A stretch of DNA of 64,000 nt from Chitinophaga niabensis (GCF_900129465.1 NZ_FSRA01000002.1:1488001-1552000); one strand, 5' to 3'. Shown: positions 36,857 to 46,113, counted from the first letter of the stretch. Translations and numbers: made by a program. Notes: generated by a model from the letters alone, not told the origin.

Positions 36857-39800
36857 ATGGAAAAATTTTATGTAAGACTATTTGTTGCATACTGTATTTT
36901 ATTTCACCCCGTTTCTGAAAGCAATGCACAATCAGAAACACCTGAGGTAAAACACCGGAAGGTAACGTTCTCTGCAAAAGGGATACCGCTCTACGAAGTG
37001 TTTAAATCATTTACCCGGCAAACCAAGGTGAACTTCTTTTATTCAAGTGATGACATCGACGCCGATGAAATCATTACGGAAGAATTCGAAAACATCTCTA
37101 TCGACAAAGCCCTCCACAAGCTTTTCGATGGAAGAGGGCTAACCTGGGATTACGGTACCAACGCCGTATACTTCAAAAGAGATACAAAACCGCCTGAGCA
37201 GACGGCCATAACATGGAAACTCCCTGCCCGGAAAGTTACAGATACTATCCGTCCAAGGAAAATAGCAGGGCAGGTACTGAACAAAAGTGGTAACCCTGTT
37301 ATAGGAGCAACAGTGGCTTTGAATGGTGGTATCCATGGCCAATGTACAAACGGACAAGGCCGCTTTAGTTTTGACGGGGTGCAGGGAGATGCTACTGTTA
37401 CAGTTTCCTCTATCGGTTACTGGGGAAAGGTGGTGGGAATAACCGGGAAAACCACATACATCGAAATTGAACTGAAAGATTACGTGCATGAAATGAAACC
37501 GATAGACATTGTTTCCACAGGATACGAAACAGTTTCAAAAGATAGTAGCACGGGTTCTTTTGCTAAGGTAGACAGTAAGCTGTTCAACCAGCAGAGCGGT
37601 ACATACGTTTTATCGCGGATACCATTTATAGCCAACAGCGTGGCCAAAATACCTGAACATTTGAATCCAACCGGCACAAAGTTGACGGTCCGTGGCCTTA
37701 GTACCTTTTCCGGACTCAAGGAACCACTGATCATCCTGGACAAATTCCCTTATTACGGTGACCCGGATAATATTAATCCGAATGATGTTGAAAGTATCAC
37801 TGTTCTTAAAGATGCAGCTGCCACCTCCATATGGGGAGCAAGAGCAGGAAATGGTGTAATTGTAATAACAACTAAAAAGAGCGCTTACAAACAACCACTT
37901 ACTGTTACTTTGAATGCTAACGTTACTATGGTGAATAAACCAGATCTGTTTTCGATCAGCGACATGCGCCCGGCAGATTATATCAGTATTGAGAGGGAAT
38001 TATTCAACAGGGGCCATTATAATGGCAGATTTACAAATCCAACACGTTTTGCGCTTAACCCCGTAGTAAAAATATTCCTGGATGAAAGGGAAAAGAAGAT
38101 CACCCCCACAGAAGCCAGCGCGCTCCTGGATAAATGGAGGAATGTGGATGTACGGCATGACTACAGCAAATACCTTTATAAGAATGCCCTTAACCAGCAG
38201 TATGCGGTAAATCTCAGCGGTGGCGGGGAAAAGCACGCCTACCTGCTTTCCCTGGGGATCGACAGGAATAAAAGCGCCCTGGATGAAAAATACAACCGCG
38301 CTACCCTGCAACTGGCACAGACTTTTGAAGTGATAAAGAACCTTGAGTTCAGCGCAAACATCTATCTGATAAAAAGCACGACAGTAAGCGGAGCGCCGGC
38401 ATATGAGCTTTACAAAAGGTCGCAACTCCCCCTCTACACACAATTGAAAGATGCAGAAGGGAACGACCTTTCGTTAGGTACCTATAACAGTGCTTACCGG
38501 CAGGAGTTTCTTGATACTTTGGGAAGGGGCATGTTGATGGATTGGGGATACTATCCGCTGCAAAATTATCTGCATGAGCAAAAAACTACGGAAATGAGGC
38601 ATGGAAATGCCCAACTGGGTCTCTCCTATAAATTAAATAATGGCCTGTCTTTTTCCGTTGAGTATAATTACCAGCAGCAGAAAACAGAGAGCAGCCAGCT
38701 GTTCGACAGGCAAAGCTTTTTCGCCAGGGACCTGGTCAACCGTTTTTCACAACTTAACTACGATAACAACACCGTTAAGTATATCGTTCCCAAAGGTGCT
38801 ATACGGGATTTTACCAGTAATAACCTGGTAGCACAGGATGTTCGTGGCCAGATCAGTTTCGGCAGAAAATTTAGAAAGCATCGCTTCACGGGTATTACGG
38901 GGCTGCAGGTAAGTAAAGTTACCACGGATGCAGGAGCTTATAGGATCTTTGGAATAAACGAAGCCGGTACCTCCAATTCGGATATAGACTTTGCAAACAC
39001 GTATCGCAATATCGCTTCGGGTAAAATGGAAGACATTCCGAACAAATCTATGTCTGATGGAACGGATATCCGCTATGTTTCTATTTACACCAATACCACT
39101 TATACCCTGAACGACAGGTACGGAATTTCCTTAAGCGGTCGTGGTGATATAATGAACGCCTTCGGTGTGAACACGCGTAATAAGTTGAAACCACTGTGGG
39201 CTTCCGGCCTGAGCTGGAAGATCTCTAATGAGGAATTTTATCAAAGTAAATGGTTGCCGTATCTGAAGGTCAGGCTCACCTATGGCAAAAGTGGTAATGT
39301 GGATGCCAATCGTATCGGGGAAGCAACCATCCGGTACCTGGGACAGAATCCACTGGTTAATTCCGGATATGCTACAATTGAAAATGCCTTTAACCCGGAA
39401 TGGCGCTGGGAAGAAGTAACGATGCTGAATGCGGGTGTGGATTTCAAACTGAATAAAGATAAACTCACCGGCAGCGTTGAATTCTTCCGGAAGAACAGCA
39501 ATGATCTGTATAACCAGGTTGCTGTAGAGTCTACTACCGGCATGGGAAGCATTATGCTGAACACAGGCAAAATGACCAGCTCCGGAATAGACGTTGATCT
39601 CAATGCAAACAACAGGATCGGGAAATTTATCATCACCACTAACCTGGTGTTGAATGTTTATAAAGACAGGATCATCGGTATCAAAAGTAAAGATAAACTC
39701 ACAGCAGGAGAATTAACAGCAGGAACACCAACCGGCCGGGATGAATTTCCGGTGTATGCATTGTTCACCTATAAATCTGCAAAACTGGATCCCGTTACAG

Positions 39801-40378
39801 GAGAAGCCAGGGGATTCCTGAACGGGCAACCCAGTTCAAACTACCAGGCAATCCTGGACAGTACGCAGGTTGATGATCTGCTCTATATGGGAAATATGCT
39901 GCCGAAAGTATCCGGTTCATTGGGGAATACTATCAGCTGGAGAGGGTTCTCCATTACTGGGCGTTTCATTTATAAGTTTGGTTATGTTTTCCTGAGAAAG
40001 AGTATCGGGTACGAAGCCCTGGCTAATGGACTCACAGGGCACGGTAGTTATTATAAGAGATGGAAGAAGAAAGGGGATGAAGCCTATACAACTGTCCCCG
40101 CTTTGGTATTCCCTCCCAAAGATGGTCAGGACCTTTTCTATGGATCTTCCAGCGACCTGTCCACAAAGGGAGATCATATACGGTTGAAATATCTTAATCT
40201 GAGCTATGACCTGTACCAATATAAAATCGGCAATGCTGCTTTTAAGCACATTCAGTGCTACATTATATTAAATGACGTCGGGATCATCTGGAAAGCCAAC
40301 AAAGAAGGCATCGATCCCGATTACCAGGGAATGCGTGTTCCAATGGGCATTACCCTGGGCACCCGGTTTACCTTTTGA
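36857..40378 (+). CDS. SusC/RagA-family TonB-dependent receptor with STN domain, locus B
   Basis: Start at 36857 (MEKFYVRLFVAYCILF, signal peptide to about residue 24). About 1173 residues: STN domain about 33-100 (VTFSAKGIPLYEVFKSFTRQTKVNFFY), carboxypeptidase-regulatory-like domain about 140-215 (IAGQVLNKSGNPVIGATVALNGG), plug about 225-340 (INPNDVESITVLKDAAATSIWG), and a C-terminal barrel ending ITLGTRFTF. The STN domain and the divergent FecI/FecR genes indicate surface signalling. Plug and barrel segments track those of the locus A receptor closely (for example ADYISIERELFNRGHYN versus AHVIALEKKRFQAGFYD), so the two are paralogous. Confidence 0.94.
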   Translation: MEKFYVRLFVAYCILFHPVSESNAQSETPEVKHRKVTFSAKGIPLYEVFKSFTRQTKVNFFYSSDDIDADEIITEEFENISIDKALHKLFDGRGLTWDYGTNAVYFKRDTKPPEQTAITWKLPARKVTDTIRPRKIAGQVLNKSGNPVIGATVALNGGIHGQCTNGQGRFSFDGVQGDATVTVSSIGYWGKVVGITGKTTYIEIELKDYVHEMKPIDIVSTGYETVSKDSSTGSFAKVDSKLFNQQSGTYVLSRIPFIANSVAKIPEHLNPTGTKLTVRGLSTFSGLKEPLIILDKFPYYGDPDNINPNDVESITVLKDAAATSIWGARAGNGVIVITTKKSAYKQPLTVTLNANVTMVNKPDLFSISDMRPADYISIERELFNRGHYNGRFTNPTRFALNPVVKIFLDEREKKITPTEASALLDKWRNVDVRHDYSKYLYKNALNQQYAVNLSGGGEKHAYLLSLGIDRNKSALDEKYNRATLQLAQTFEVIKNLEFSANIYLIKSTTVSGAPAYELYKRSQLPLYTQLKDAEGNDLSLGTYNSAYRQEFLDTLGRGMLMDWGYYPLQNYLHEQKTTEMRHGNAQLGLSYKLNNGLSFSVEYNYQQQKTESSQLFDRQSFFARDLVNRFSQLNYDNNTVKYIVPKGAIRDFTSNNLVAQDVRGQISFGRKFRKHRFTGITGLQVSKVTTDAGAYRIFGINEAGTSNSDIDFANTYRNIASGKMEDIPNKSMSDGTDIRYVSIYTNTTYTLNDRYGISLSGRGDIMNAFGVNTRNKLKPLWASGLSWKISNEEFYQSKWLPYLKVRLTYGKSGNVDANRIGEATIRYLGQNPLVNSGYATIENAFNPEWRWEEVTMLNAGVDFKLNKDKLTGSVEFFRKNSNDLYNQVAVESTTGMGSIMLNTGKMTSSGIDVDLNANNRIGKFIITTNLVLNVYKDRIIGIKSKDKLTAGELTAGTPTGRDEFPVYALFTYKSAKLDPVTGEARGFLNGQPSSNYQAILDSTQVDDLLYMGNMLPKVSGSLGNTISWRGFSITGRFIYKFGYVFLRKSIGYEALANGLTGHGSYYKRWKKKGDEAYTTVPALVFPPKDGQDLFYGSSSDLSTKGDHIRLKYLNLSYDLYQYKIGNAAFKHIQCYIILNDVGIIWKANKEGIDPDYQGMRVPMGITLGTRFTF

Positions 40379-40398
40379 CAAACAAAATCCATTATAAG

Positions 40399-41760
40399 AT
40401 GATTAAAAACCTGCCATTACTGGTACTGTATTTTGCTACCCTGCAGATCGGCTGTGGTAAATATACAGATGCAAAGCCCAGCGAAAAAGATAACATCCCT
40501 TCCACCCTGGAGGACCTGCAGTCAATCCTGGACAATGATCCGGAGTTGAATCAAAGAAGTCCAAAGGCCGCAGATCTAAGTGCGGATGATTATTTTCTGA
40601 CAGATCTCAACCTGGAATCACTGAACGCATATGAAAGAAGAACTTATATCTGGAGTAAAAGGGAATTGTTCATGAAAGGGAACCACAACGATTGGGCCTA
40701 CGCTTATAAGAATGTAAACTCGGCAAATGTAGCGCTCACATACCTTGATAAAATGAAGGGAACACAGGAAGACCTGAATAATGTAAAAGGACAGGCACTC
40801 TTTCACCGCGCAAATGCATTCTTACAAGTGACTTTTATCTGGACATTGGCATATGATGAACAGACTGCAGATACAGATCTGGGTATTCCGCTGAGACTGG
40901 ATGCCGATCCCAATAAATCAACAAAAAGATCAACGTTGCGGCAAACATATGAGCAGATTATTAATGACCTGAAAACAGCGGCTGGACTATTGCCTTTAGT
41001 TCCACGGGGAATTACACGTCCATCCAAACCTGCTGCATATGCATTACTGGCACGGGCGTATATGGCCATGAGGAATTACAAAGAAATGGGGAAGTATGCC
41101 ATCCTGAGCCTGCATTACAAGAATTCATTAAAGGACTACAACACATTAGACACAAACTCTTTTATTTTATTTCCCTTTGCACCCAGGTTCAGTAACGATG
41201 CAGAAATCATTTTCGGATCAAATATCGTGCATACCCCGGCATTAAACTATGCCACGGCAAAGATCGATTCTTCCCTTTATAAATCCTTTAGTCAAAATGA
41301 CCTCAGGAAGAAGGTCCTGTTCAGTGACAATAGTAATGCAACCTTTGGTTTCAAAGGAAACTACTCCGGTACTATCAATTTGTTCAGCGGGATAGCAACA
41401 AATGAAACATATCTTATGCAGGCGGAATACTTCGCAAGAATGGATCTTATTGATTCTGCCATGTTTGTATTGAACAAATTGCTAGAGAAACGTTTTGTTG
41501 TGAATACATTCATTCCTTTAAAAGCCGGTAATGCCCGGGAGGCATTATATTATATACATGAAGAACGCCGGAAGGAACTTATGATGAGAGGCCTGAGGTG
41601 GATGGATGTGAAACGCCTGAATAAGGAAGGCGCCAATATCAGGTTGAAACGGATCGTTAACGGGCAACTGTACGAACTGCTTCCGGATGATCCCAGGTAT
41701 GCCTTACCCATACCTGAGGATGTGATTGAAATGACCGGTATAGAACAGAACCGGGAATAG
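40399..41760 (+). CDS. SusD/RagB-family surface lipoprotein, locus B
   Basis: Start at 40399 (MIKNLPLLVLYFATLQIGCGKYT) gives a lipoprotein signal with the lipobox LQIGC. About 453 residues with SusD helices (GQALFHRANAFLQVTFIWTLAYDEQ) and the C-terminal signature REALYYIHEERRKELMMRGLRWMDVKRLN, ending YALPIPEDVIEM. It follows SusC by 20 bp. Very similar in length and motif order to the locus A SusD. Substrate unknown. Confidence 0.93.
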   Translation: MIKNLPLLVLYFATLQIGCGKYTDAKPSEKDNIPSTLEDLQSILDNDPELNQRSPKAADLSADDYFLTDLNLESLNAYERRTYIWSKRELFMKGNHNDWAYAYKNVNSANVALTYLDKMKGTQEDLNNVKGQALFHRANAFLQVTFIWTLAYDEQTADTDLGIPLRLDADPNKSTKRSTLRQTYEQIINDLKTAAGLLPLVPRGITRPSKPAAYALLARAYMAMRNYKEMGKYAILSLHYKNSLKDYNTLDTNSFILFPFAPRFSNDAEIIFGSNIVHTPALNYATAKIDSSLYKSFSQNDLRKKVLFSDNSNATFGFKGNYSGTINLFSGIATNETYLMQAEYFARMDLIDSAMFVLNKLLEKRFVVNTFIPLKAGNAREALYYIHEERRKELMMRGLRWMDVKRLNKEGANIRLKRIVNGQLYELLPDDPRYALPIPEDVIEMTGIEQNRE

Positions 41761-41787
41761 CCTATATGCCATTTTAAAGAATACCGA

Positions 41788-43053
41788 ATGAAAAAGCAAA
41801 TAAGGATAGAAGAGATCAATCGTATAGTAGCAGAAGCCATTAAGAATTTAAGACTGCATCGCCGCCGGATAAAAGGAAAAGTAGGATGGCATCAATACCT
41901 GGGAGAAGGGAAAATTGGAACGATAGCAACGGCACAGGCACTATTAATTTTTCAGTATTATAAAGAAGAGATCAACGACCGCCTGAGGATAATTAATACT
42001 TTATTAAGCAGCCAGCTCAAATCAGATGATCCCGCTAAAGATGGAGGATGGGAATATGTAACCAACTTCCCTGGTATAGCCACAGTAGAAGCTACCTGCT
42101 GGGCATTACTGGCACTGTATGAAGAATACCGCGATGACCCTGTGGCACTTGCAGGATTGAACTGGCTGTTGAGAAATATCAATAGCGGCGACACGGATGA
42201 AGGCTGGGGAATTTTGCCTGGTGATATATCCCGGGTATATACCACCTGCCTCGTACTCAAAACACTGAAGGTCTACGGGAAAGAAAATACCTCCGCCTAT
42301 GAAAGAGGACTTAACTGGCTGCTCGGCATCCAGAATTTGGATAAAGGATTTGGAAGCCAGGCCGGTGCCGCTTCCAACATTGTAAATACTTCACGTGTAA
42401 TTATCACCCTCGCTGCAAACGGGCATGATAGTAACGCCATAAGATCTGCTGTGGAATGGTTGAAAGAACGTACCCGGAGTTTGCAGCAAACAAAAGCGAA
42501 TATTGAACCGGAATACAGGGAATGCATTGATTTCCGCGGCCGGAAAATGTATTTTCATCACATGCCCCTGCAGAATGTTTTGGCAGCACTCATCTTGTCC
42601 GGCAGCACTAAGTGTGATACTGTGTTCGATGGCGTGAACAGCCTGATAACAGATAATAACTATTACTACTGGCAGCACCCCAATTTCAAAGATGGGAAAC
42701 GAAAACCCTTATGGGCCATCTTTGATACGCTGGTGGTATGTAAGGCATTGCGGGAAACACCTTACAGCTGGTCTGCTTTAGGTGTGATCAATTATGAAGG
42801 CAACAGCATGACCTATACGGATGTAGCCAGGCCCTTCAGTTGGGAACGTTTTAAGAAGCGGTTTATTTTTGACCTGTGGGGAAAGATCTTTATCGGGATC
42901 TGTGTGCTCATGATCGCTTACCGGGTATTGGATAAGTACCCGGCATTAGGTACAACCGCGTATTTCTCTTTAATAATTATTCCACTGTTTATAGAACTGT
43001 TAGGGTATTATCTGACGGAGACAATTAAGGATAAACGCAGGATAGAACTTTAA
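41788..43053 (+). CDS. Membrane-anchored alpha/alpha-toroid protein (prenyltransferase/squalene-cyclase repeat-like)
   Basis: 421 residues. Residues about 30-330 form repeated helix-turn units with Gly-Trp/Phe signatures (AKDGGWEYVTN; TDEGWGILPGD; DKGFGSQAGAA), each followed by a TVEATCWALLAL-type helix, the pattern of terpenoid-cyclase/prenyltransferase toroids. A DXDD acid motif of class II cyclases is not evident (nearest is DTDE), so catalysis is doubtful. Two hydrophobic segments near residues 365-385 and 390-410 probably anchor it in the membrane. No signal peptide is seen. It starts 27 bp after SusD, in the same operon. I know no characterised homologue in a SusCD locus; function unknown. 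Confidence 0.75.
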   Translation: MKKQIRIEEINRIVAEAIKNLRLHRRRIKGKVGWHQYLGEGKIGTIATAQALLIFQYYKEEINDRLRIINTLLSSQLKSDDPAKDGGWEYVTNFPGIATVEATCWALLALYEEYRDDPVALAGLNWLLRNINSGDTDEGWGILPGDISRVYTTCLVLKTLKVYGKENTSAYERGLNWLLGIQNLDKGFGSQAGAASNIVNTSRVIITLAANGHDSNAIRSAVEWLKERTRSLQQTKANIEPEYRECIDFRGRKMYFHHMPLQNVLAALILSGSTKCDTVFDGVNSLITDNNYYYWQHPNFKDGKRKPLWAIFDTLVVCKALRETPYSWSALGVINYEGNSMTYTDVARPFSWERFKKRFIFDLWGKIFIGICVLMIAYRVLDKYPALGTTAYFSLIIIPLFIELLGYYLTETIKDKRRIEL

Positions 43054-43058
43054 TAAGC

Positions 43059-43091
43059 AGCGGTTGTACCCTTGTACAGGATACAACCGCT
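43059..43091. terminator. Bidirectional terminator, locus B
   Basis: Perfect 10-bp stem AGCGGTTGTA / TACAACCGCT between the convergent toroid-protein gene and the small secreted protein gene. Followed by GTAATTTTA on the plus strand. Confidence 0.75.
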
Positions 43092-43097
43092 GTAATT

Positions 43098-43445
43098 TTA
43101 CGGCTTCGTGGTGTAGGTAAGACTAATCACCGCATCTGTTGCGTTGATGTAATCATTTGACCCGAAGCCCTGATCAGCCAGGTAGGCAGCCAGTTGCTGT
43201 GTTGGCGTTCCTGAATAATAGTAAAGCCTGTCCTCCTCTATCCTCAGGATACAGCAATCGGCATTCATGTCCATGCACTCCCAGCTGAAAGCAGCTTCTT
43301 CCCAGCGAATAGCAGATTCATAATAGATCTCAGCGCCGTTGGCAGGAATAAAATGGAAGCTCACCATAGATCTGGTTGGGGCGTTGTAGGAACTTAATGC
43401 AATGGCTGCGATCACAGCCCAAAGCCCTAAAAGGTACTTTTTCAT
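43098..43445 (-). CDS. Small exported protein with CC motif, locus B
   Basis: 115 residues with a signal-like N-terminus (about 1-18, LGLWAVIAAIALSS). The mature part has only three cysteines, Cys57, Cys64 and Cys65, in FSWECMDMNADCCILRIEED. The adjacent pair followed by aliphatic residues and Glu resembles DGKVCCVFVTED of the locus A secreted protein. Position relative to the MauE-like gene is also equivalent, last in a minus-strand operon. Otherwise unrecognised. Probably the exported redox client of locus B. Confidence 0.75.
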   Translation of the reverse strand: MKKYLLGLWAVIAAIALSSYNAPTRSMVSFHFIPANGAEIYYESAIRWEEAAFSWECMDMNADCCILRIEEDRLYYYSGTPTQQLAAYLADQGFGSNDYINATDAVISLTYTTKP

Positions 43446-43474
43446 ACATGTGTTTTTTAATGTTAAAAGATGAT

Positions 43475-43885
43475 CTATTTGCGGGGATTCATTAAGATCG
43501 CGGTGAAGGAGAGGATGGTAAAGAAGATGTTAAAGATCAGATGCTGTGTCCATGTCATTTTTTCCAGTACACCTCCGCAGGTGCAAGGGCGTTGAGGTGT
43601 GAATATGATCATATATCCTATGTAGAGCGTAAAAACCAACATCAGCGCAAAAGTGCTGTATAAACCAAGTCTCCTGGTACGTGGGATCAATAAAAGCAGG
43701 GATACGGTTAATTCAACAGCAGGCAGCAGAAAAGCGATGTATGTGGCTATGCCTCCTATTAATGGTGTCTCTTTTAATGCTTTTGAAAAAAGATTGAATG
43801 TAAATATTTTGCTCAGTGCTGTATAGACAAACAGGAATATAAATATGGCTGAGATAGCTTCAGTTATTTTATTCCTCTTTTTCAT
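43475..43885 (-). CDS. MauE/DoxX-type redox-associated membrane protein, locus B
   Basis: 136 residues, four membrane helices, loop motif QRPCTCGGVLEKMTWTQHLIFN with Cys101 and Cys103. It matches the locus A protein throughout, including the RTRRLGLYSTFALM / KTRKLGLYLSFGLM segment. Its start overlaps the stop of the upstream AraC-sensor-like gene by 4 bp, indicating tight co-expression. Inferred role: passing electrons to or from periplasmic thiols, perhaps for the small exported protein encoded 29 bp downstream. Confidence 0.87.
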   Translation of the reverse strand: MKKRNKITEAISAIFIFLFVYTALSKIFTFNLFSKALKETPLIGGIATYIAFLLPAVELTVSLLLLIPRTRRLGLYSTFALMLVFTLYIGYMIIFTPQRPCTCGGVLEKMTWTQHLIFNIFFTILSFTAILMNPRK

Positions 43886-44352
43886 ATGTATGTATCAAAA
43901 TAGTGCTCCCTTAAAAGAGCTGCGACATATTCCTGATCGGATAATATCCCTTTATTAGGCTCGTCCACCATCACATGGAGGGACCTATATGTGCCTTTCT
44001 CAAACCTGCCATAATGAAAACCGGGAGACAGGTCCAGCAGGCAAAACTCTTCTGGACGGATATGCCTCATTTGACCGCGTGAACTGAAATTTACCGTGTT
44101 CTCAATACTGTAGTACAGGGAATACATTTTTTCCATGGAGAGTACATACAACGAAAGTGGCTGATGAATAAAAAAATTATTGACCCAAAGGCTATACCCC
44201 TGCTCACGAACGGTTTGATGAATGAGGGTACAGGCGTCATCGATGGTTACATTCCTGGTATGGTTTGATAAACTGATATCGGCATATTCACGGGGTATGT
44301 CTGTTGTTCGGATAGCGTTCGGAAAATGCTGTGTACTTAAATGGAATAACAT
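43882..44352 (-). CDS. AraC-sensor-like protein without HTH, copy 1
   Basis: 156 residues. The sequence (GYSLWVNNFFIHQPLSLYV; YYSIENTVNFSS; PEEFCLLDLSPGFHYGRFEKGTYRSLHVMVDE) parallels the N-terminal sensor of AraC-type regulators in this clade, such as that at 33293, but ends before any DNA-binding domain. The 4-bp overlap with the MauE-like gene means it is not simply a truncated regulator. It may act as a ligand-binding or dominant regulatory subunit. It has a paralogue 335 bp upstream. Confidence 0.72.
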   Translation of the reverse strand: MLFHLSTQHFPNAIRTTDIPREYADISLSNHTRNVTIDDACTLIHQTVREQGYSLWVNNFFIHQPLSLYVLSMEKMYSLYYSIENTVNFSSRGQMRHIRPEEFCLLDLSPGFHYGRFEKGTYRSLHVMVDEPNKGILSDQEYVAALLREHYFDTYI

Positions 44353-44687
44353 AGCTAATGGTCTTTTTAGTTAATAACAAACATGCGTGTAATATCCGGC
44401 ATTACTAAACGCCTCAATAATGCCGGCTTTGTTGAATTGTATCAGCTTTTTTTCAATTCGTGGAATGACAATTTCTTCTGGTGGTTCCTTACATGCAGGG
44501 CATAATGATCCCCTTCCTATTCTTCATATGGATAATGGCTAGTTTGAACGGGTTAAATTGGGAGGGGTAAACAGTACTCTTGTTATTAAGACGCAGAAAA
44601 AGGGGAAGCAGGGTGTAATCCCAGCATTTTCATTTTCTTGATTTTTTGTATGTAGTTGGTTTTAAGCTATTTGTGGGAGAACTGAAC
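44353..44687. other. Intergenic region between the two AraC-sensor-like paralogues
   Basis: 335 bp without ORF. A perfect 9-bp inverted repeat, CCGGCATTA (44396-44404) and TAATGCCGG (44418-44426), lies 44 bp upstream of the copy 1 start. It lacks a T-run and may be an operator rather than a terminator. Confidence 0.5.
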
Positions 44688-45158
44688 TTAAAAAGCGATA
44701 TCAAAATAATGTTCCCGTAACAGGGCCGCTACGTAATCCTGGTTTTTAAGGATGGACCTGTGCTGATCATCCACGGTTAAATGAAGGGACCTATAGGTGC
44801 CTGCTGAAAAGATCCCGTAATGGTAACAAGGTGCCAGTTCCAGGATGCAAAATTCTTCCGGTGCCAATACAGTCACTTTATCAAAGCTCAGGAATTTGGC
44901 CGTATTCTCCACGCTATAATACAGGGTGTAGATCGGGTCGTCCGGAATCACATGGAGTATCAGTGGTTTATGAATGAAGAAGGTGTTCACCCAGAGGCTG
45001 TAACCACGCTCTTCTGTGGTTTGATGAATAAGGGTGCAACAACTTGCAATGGTTACATCTGCCGTGTGCCCTGATAATTTAATGCCTAAATGTTCTTCCG
45101 GGATAACGGATGAATGGATGGAATCGGGGAAGTTCTGTTGACTTAACTGGAATAACAT
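44688..45158 (-). CDS. AraC-sensor-like protein without HTH, copy 2
   Basis: 156 residues, the same length as copy 1 and identical at roughly half its positions, with shared segments CTLIHQT, GYSLWVN, FFIH, PEEFC, GTYRSLH and the C-terminal YVAALLREHYFD. No DNA-binding domain and no signal peptide. It stands alone with about 330 bp to the next gene downstream. A duplication of the locus B gene is the simplest explanation. It is not clear whether it belongs functionally to locus B. Confidence 0.72.
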   Translation of the reverse strand: MLFQLSQQNFPDSIHSSVIPEEHLGIKLSGHTADVTIASCCTLIHQTTEERGYSLWVNTFFIHKPLILHVIPDDPIYTLYYSVENTAKFLSFDKVTVLAPEEFCILELAPCYHYGIFSAGTYRSLHLTVDDQHRSILKNQDYVAALLREHYFDIAF

Positions 45159-45242
45159 GGCTTACAGGGTGAATGTTTGGGATTAATCTAACGGGTATAC
45201 GAAATTGCGAAATGACACTGCAATATTATTGCAGTCATCAGC

Positions 45243-45273
45243 AAAAAAAATCCGGCTTCTTAGCAGAGCCGGA
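45243..45273 (-). terminator. Rho-independent terminator
   Basis: Minus-strand stem TCCGGCT / AGCCGGA with a 9-nt loop (45251-45273), then T8 (45250-45243). It follows the stop of the minus-strand secreted protein gene by 10 bp. Confidence 0.88.
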
Positions 45274-45282
45274 CCTTTGACA

Positions 45283-46035
45283 TTACTTATAAACGGGATC
45301 TCCCTGTTTCTCAGGGTCTCCCTTCATCTCTACGGCATTAAACTCCGGCAGGCCAAAATGCGCGTCCACTTCCACGAACTTCGGTCTTCCCCAGAAAGCG
45401 CCCATCTTTACACTGCACTTCACAAAATACACTTTGCCGGGCTGTACGTCCAGTGTGAGTTCTTCTTTTGTTTCTGTCTGCGCCCAGATAGTGAGTGGCC
45501 CGGGTTTGAGGATTTTTACGGAATACTTGCTGCCATTCCACATACGGCAATCCGCGGAATCTCCTACGTTCAGGTTGTAATGCACCAGTACGCCGGTTCC
45601 TCCTTTTGGCCTGTAAACACATACTACGGCATAATTTGCATCAGGTGCTACAATGGCAGTGAGCGATGAATCAAAAGCACTGCTGGAAATGGGTGTGTAA
45701 CCTGCAATGTTTTCTGCATAATACACATCAGCTCTCAGGCGGTAACAGGTGCTTTTAGAATCGGGCGCCTTGAGTTCTGTGATCAGAATAATGTTAGCTC
45801 CTTTCTTACGTGCTTTTTCTTTGGCTTGTTCAATGGTGCGGTCATAACCACATTTGATCTTGAACCCGCCATCGAGCACTTTGATGTCTCCCATTTCTTT
45901 GGCGCCTTCCGGCAGGATTTCACCGGTTTTGAGGATGAGTACTTCGGCTGTATCATTGAGTGCCTGGGCAAAGGCATTTGTGCAAAAGCTAAAAACGCAC
46001 AATAAGGTAAAGAGCCCCTTAAGTGAGAATTGCAT
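45283..46035 (-). CDS. Secreted protein with DUF2846-like C-terminus
   Basis: 250 residues with a signal peptide ending about residue 24 (CTNAFAQA). The N-terminal part (GEILPEGAKEMGDIKVLDGGF; TIEQAKEKARKKGANIILITELK) resembles small envelope stress proteins in which an ATP-free alpha/beta unit precedes a beta domain. The C-terminal region (YAVVCVYRPKGGTGVLVHYNLNVGD; TKEELTLDVQPGKVYFVKC) fits DUF2846-type beta-sandwich proteins. No catalytic residues evident. Stand-alone with its own terminator. Function unknown. Confidence 0.72.
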   Translation of the reverse strand: MQFSLKGLFTLLCVFSFCTNAFAQALNDTAEVLILKTGEILPEGAKEMGDIKVLDGGFKIKCGYDRTIEQAKEKARKKGANIILITELKAPDSKSTCYRLRADVYYAENIAGYTPISSSAFDSSLTAIVAPDANYAVVCVYRPKGGTGVLVHYNLNVGDSADCRMWNGSKYSVKILKPGPLTIWAQTETKEELTLDVQPGKVYFVKCSVKMGAFWGRPKFVEVDAHFGLPEFNAVEMKGDPEKQGDPVYK

Positions 46036-46113
46036 AGGTATTAGTATTTACCTGCAATATAAGGGGTATCTGCCTCGTAGCAAAGTATTGCCATGAACAA
46101 GATAACCAGTGCT

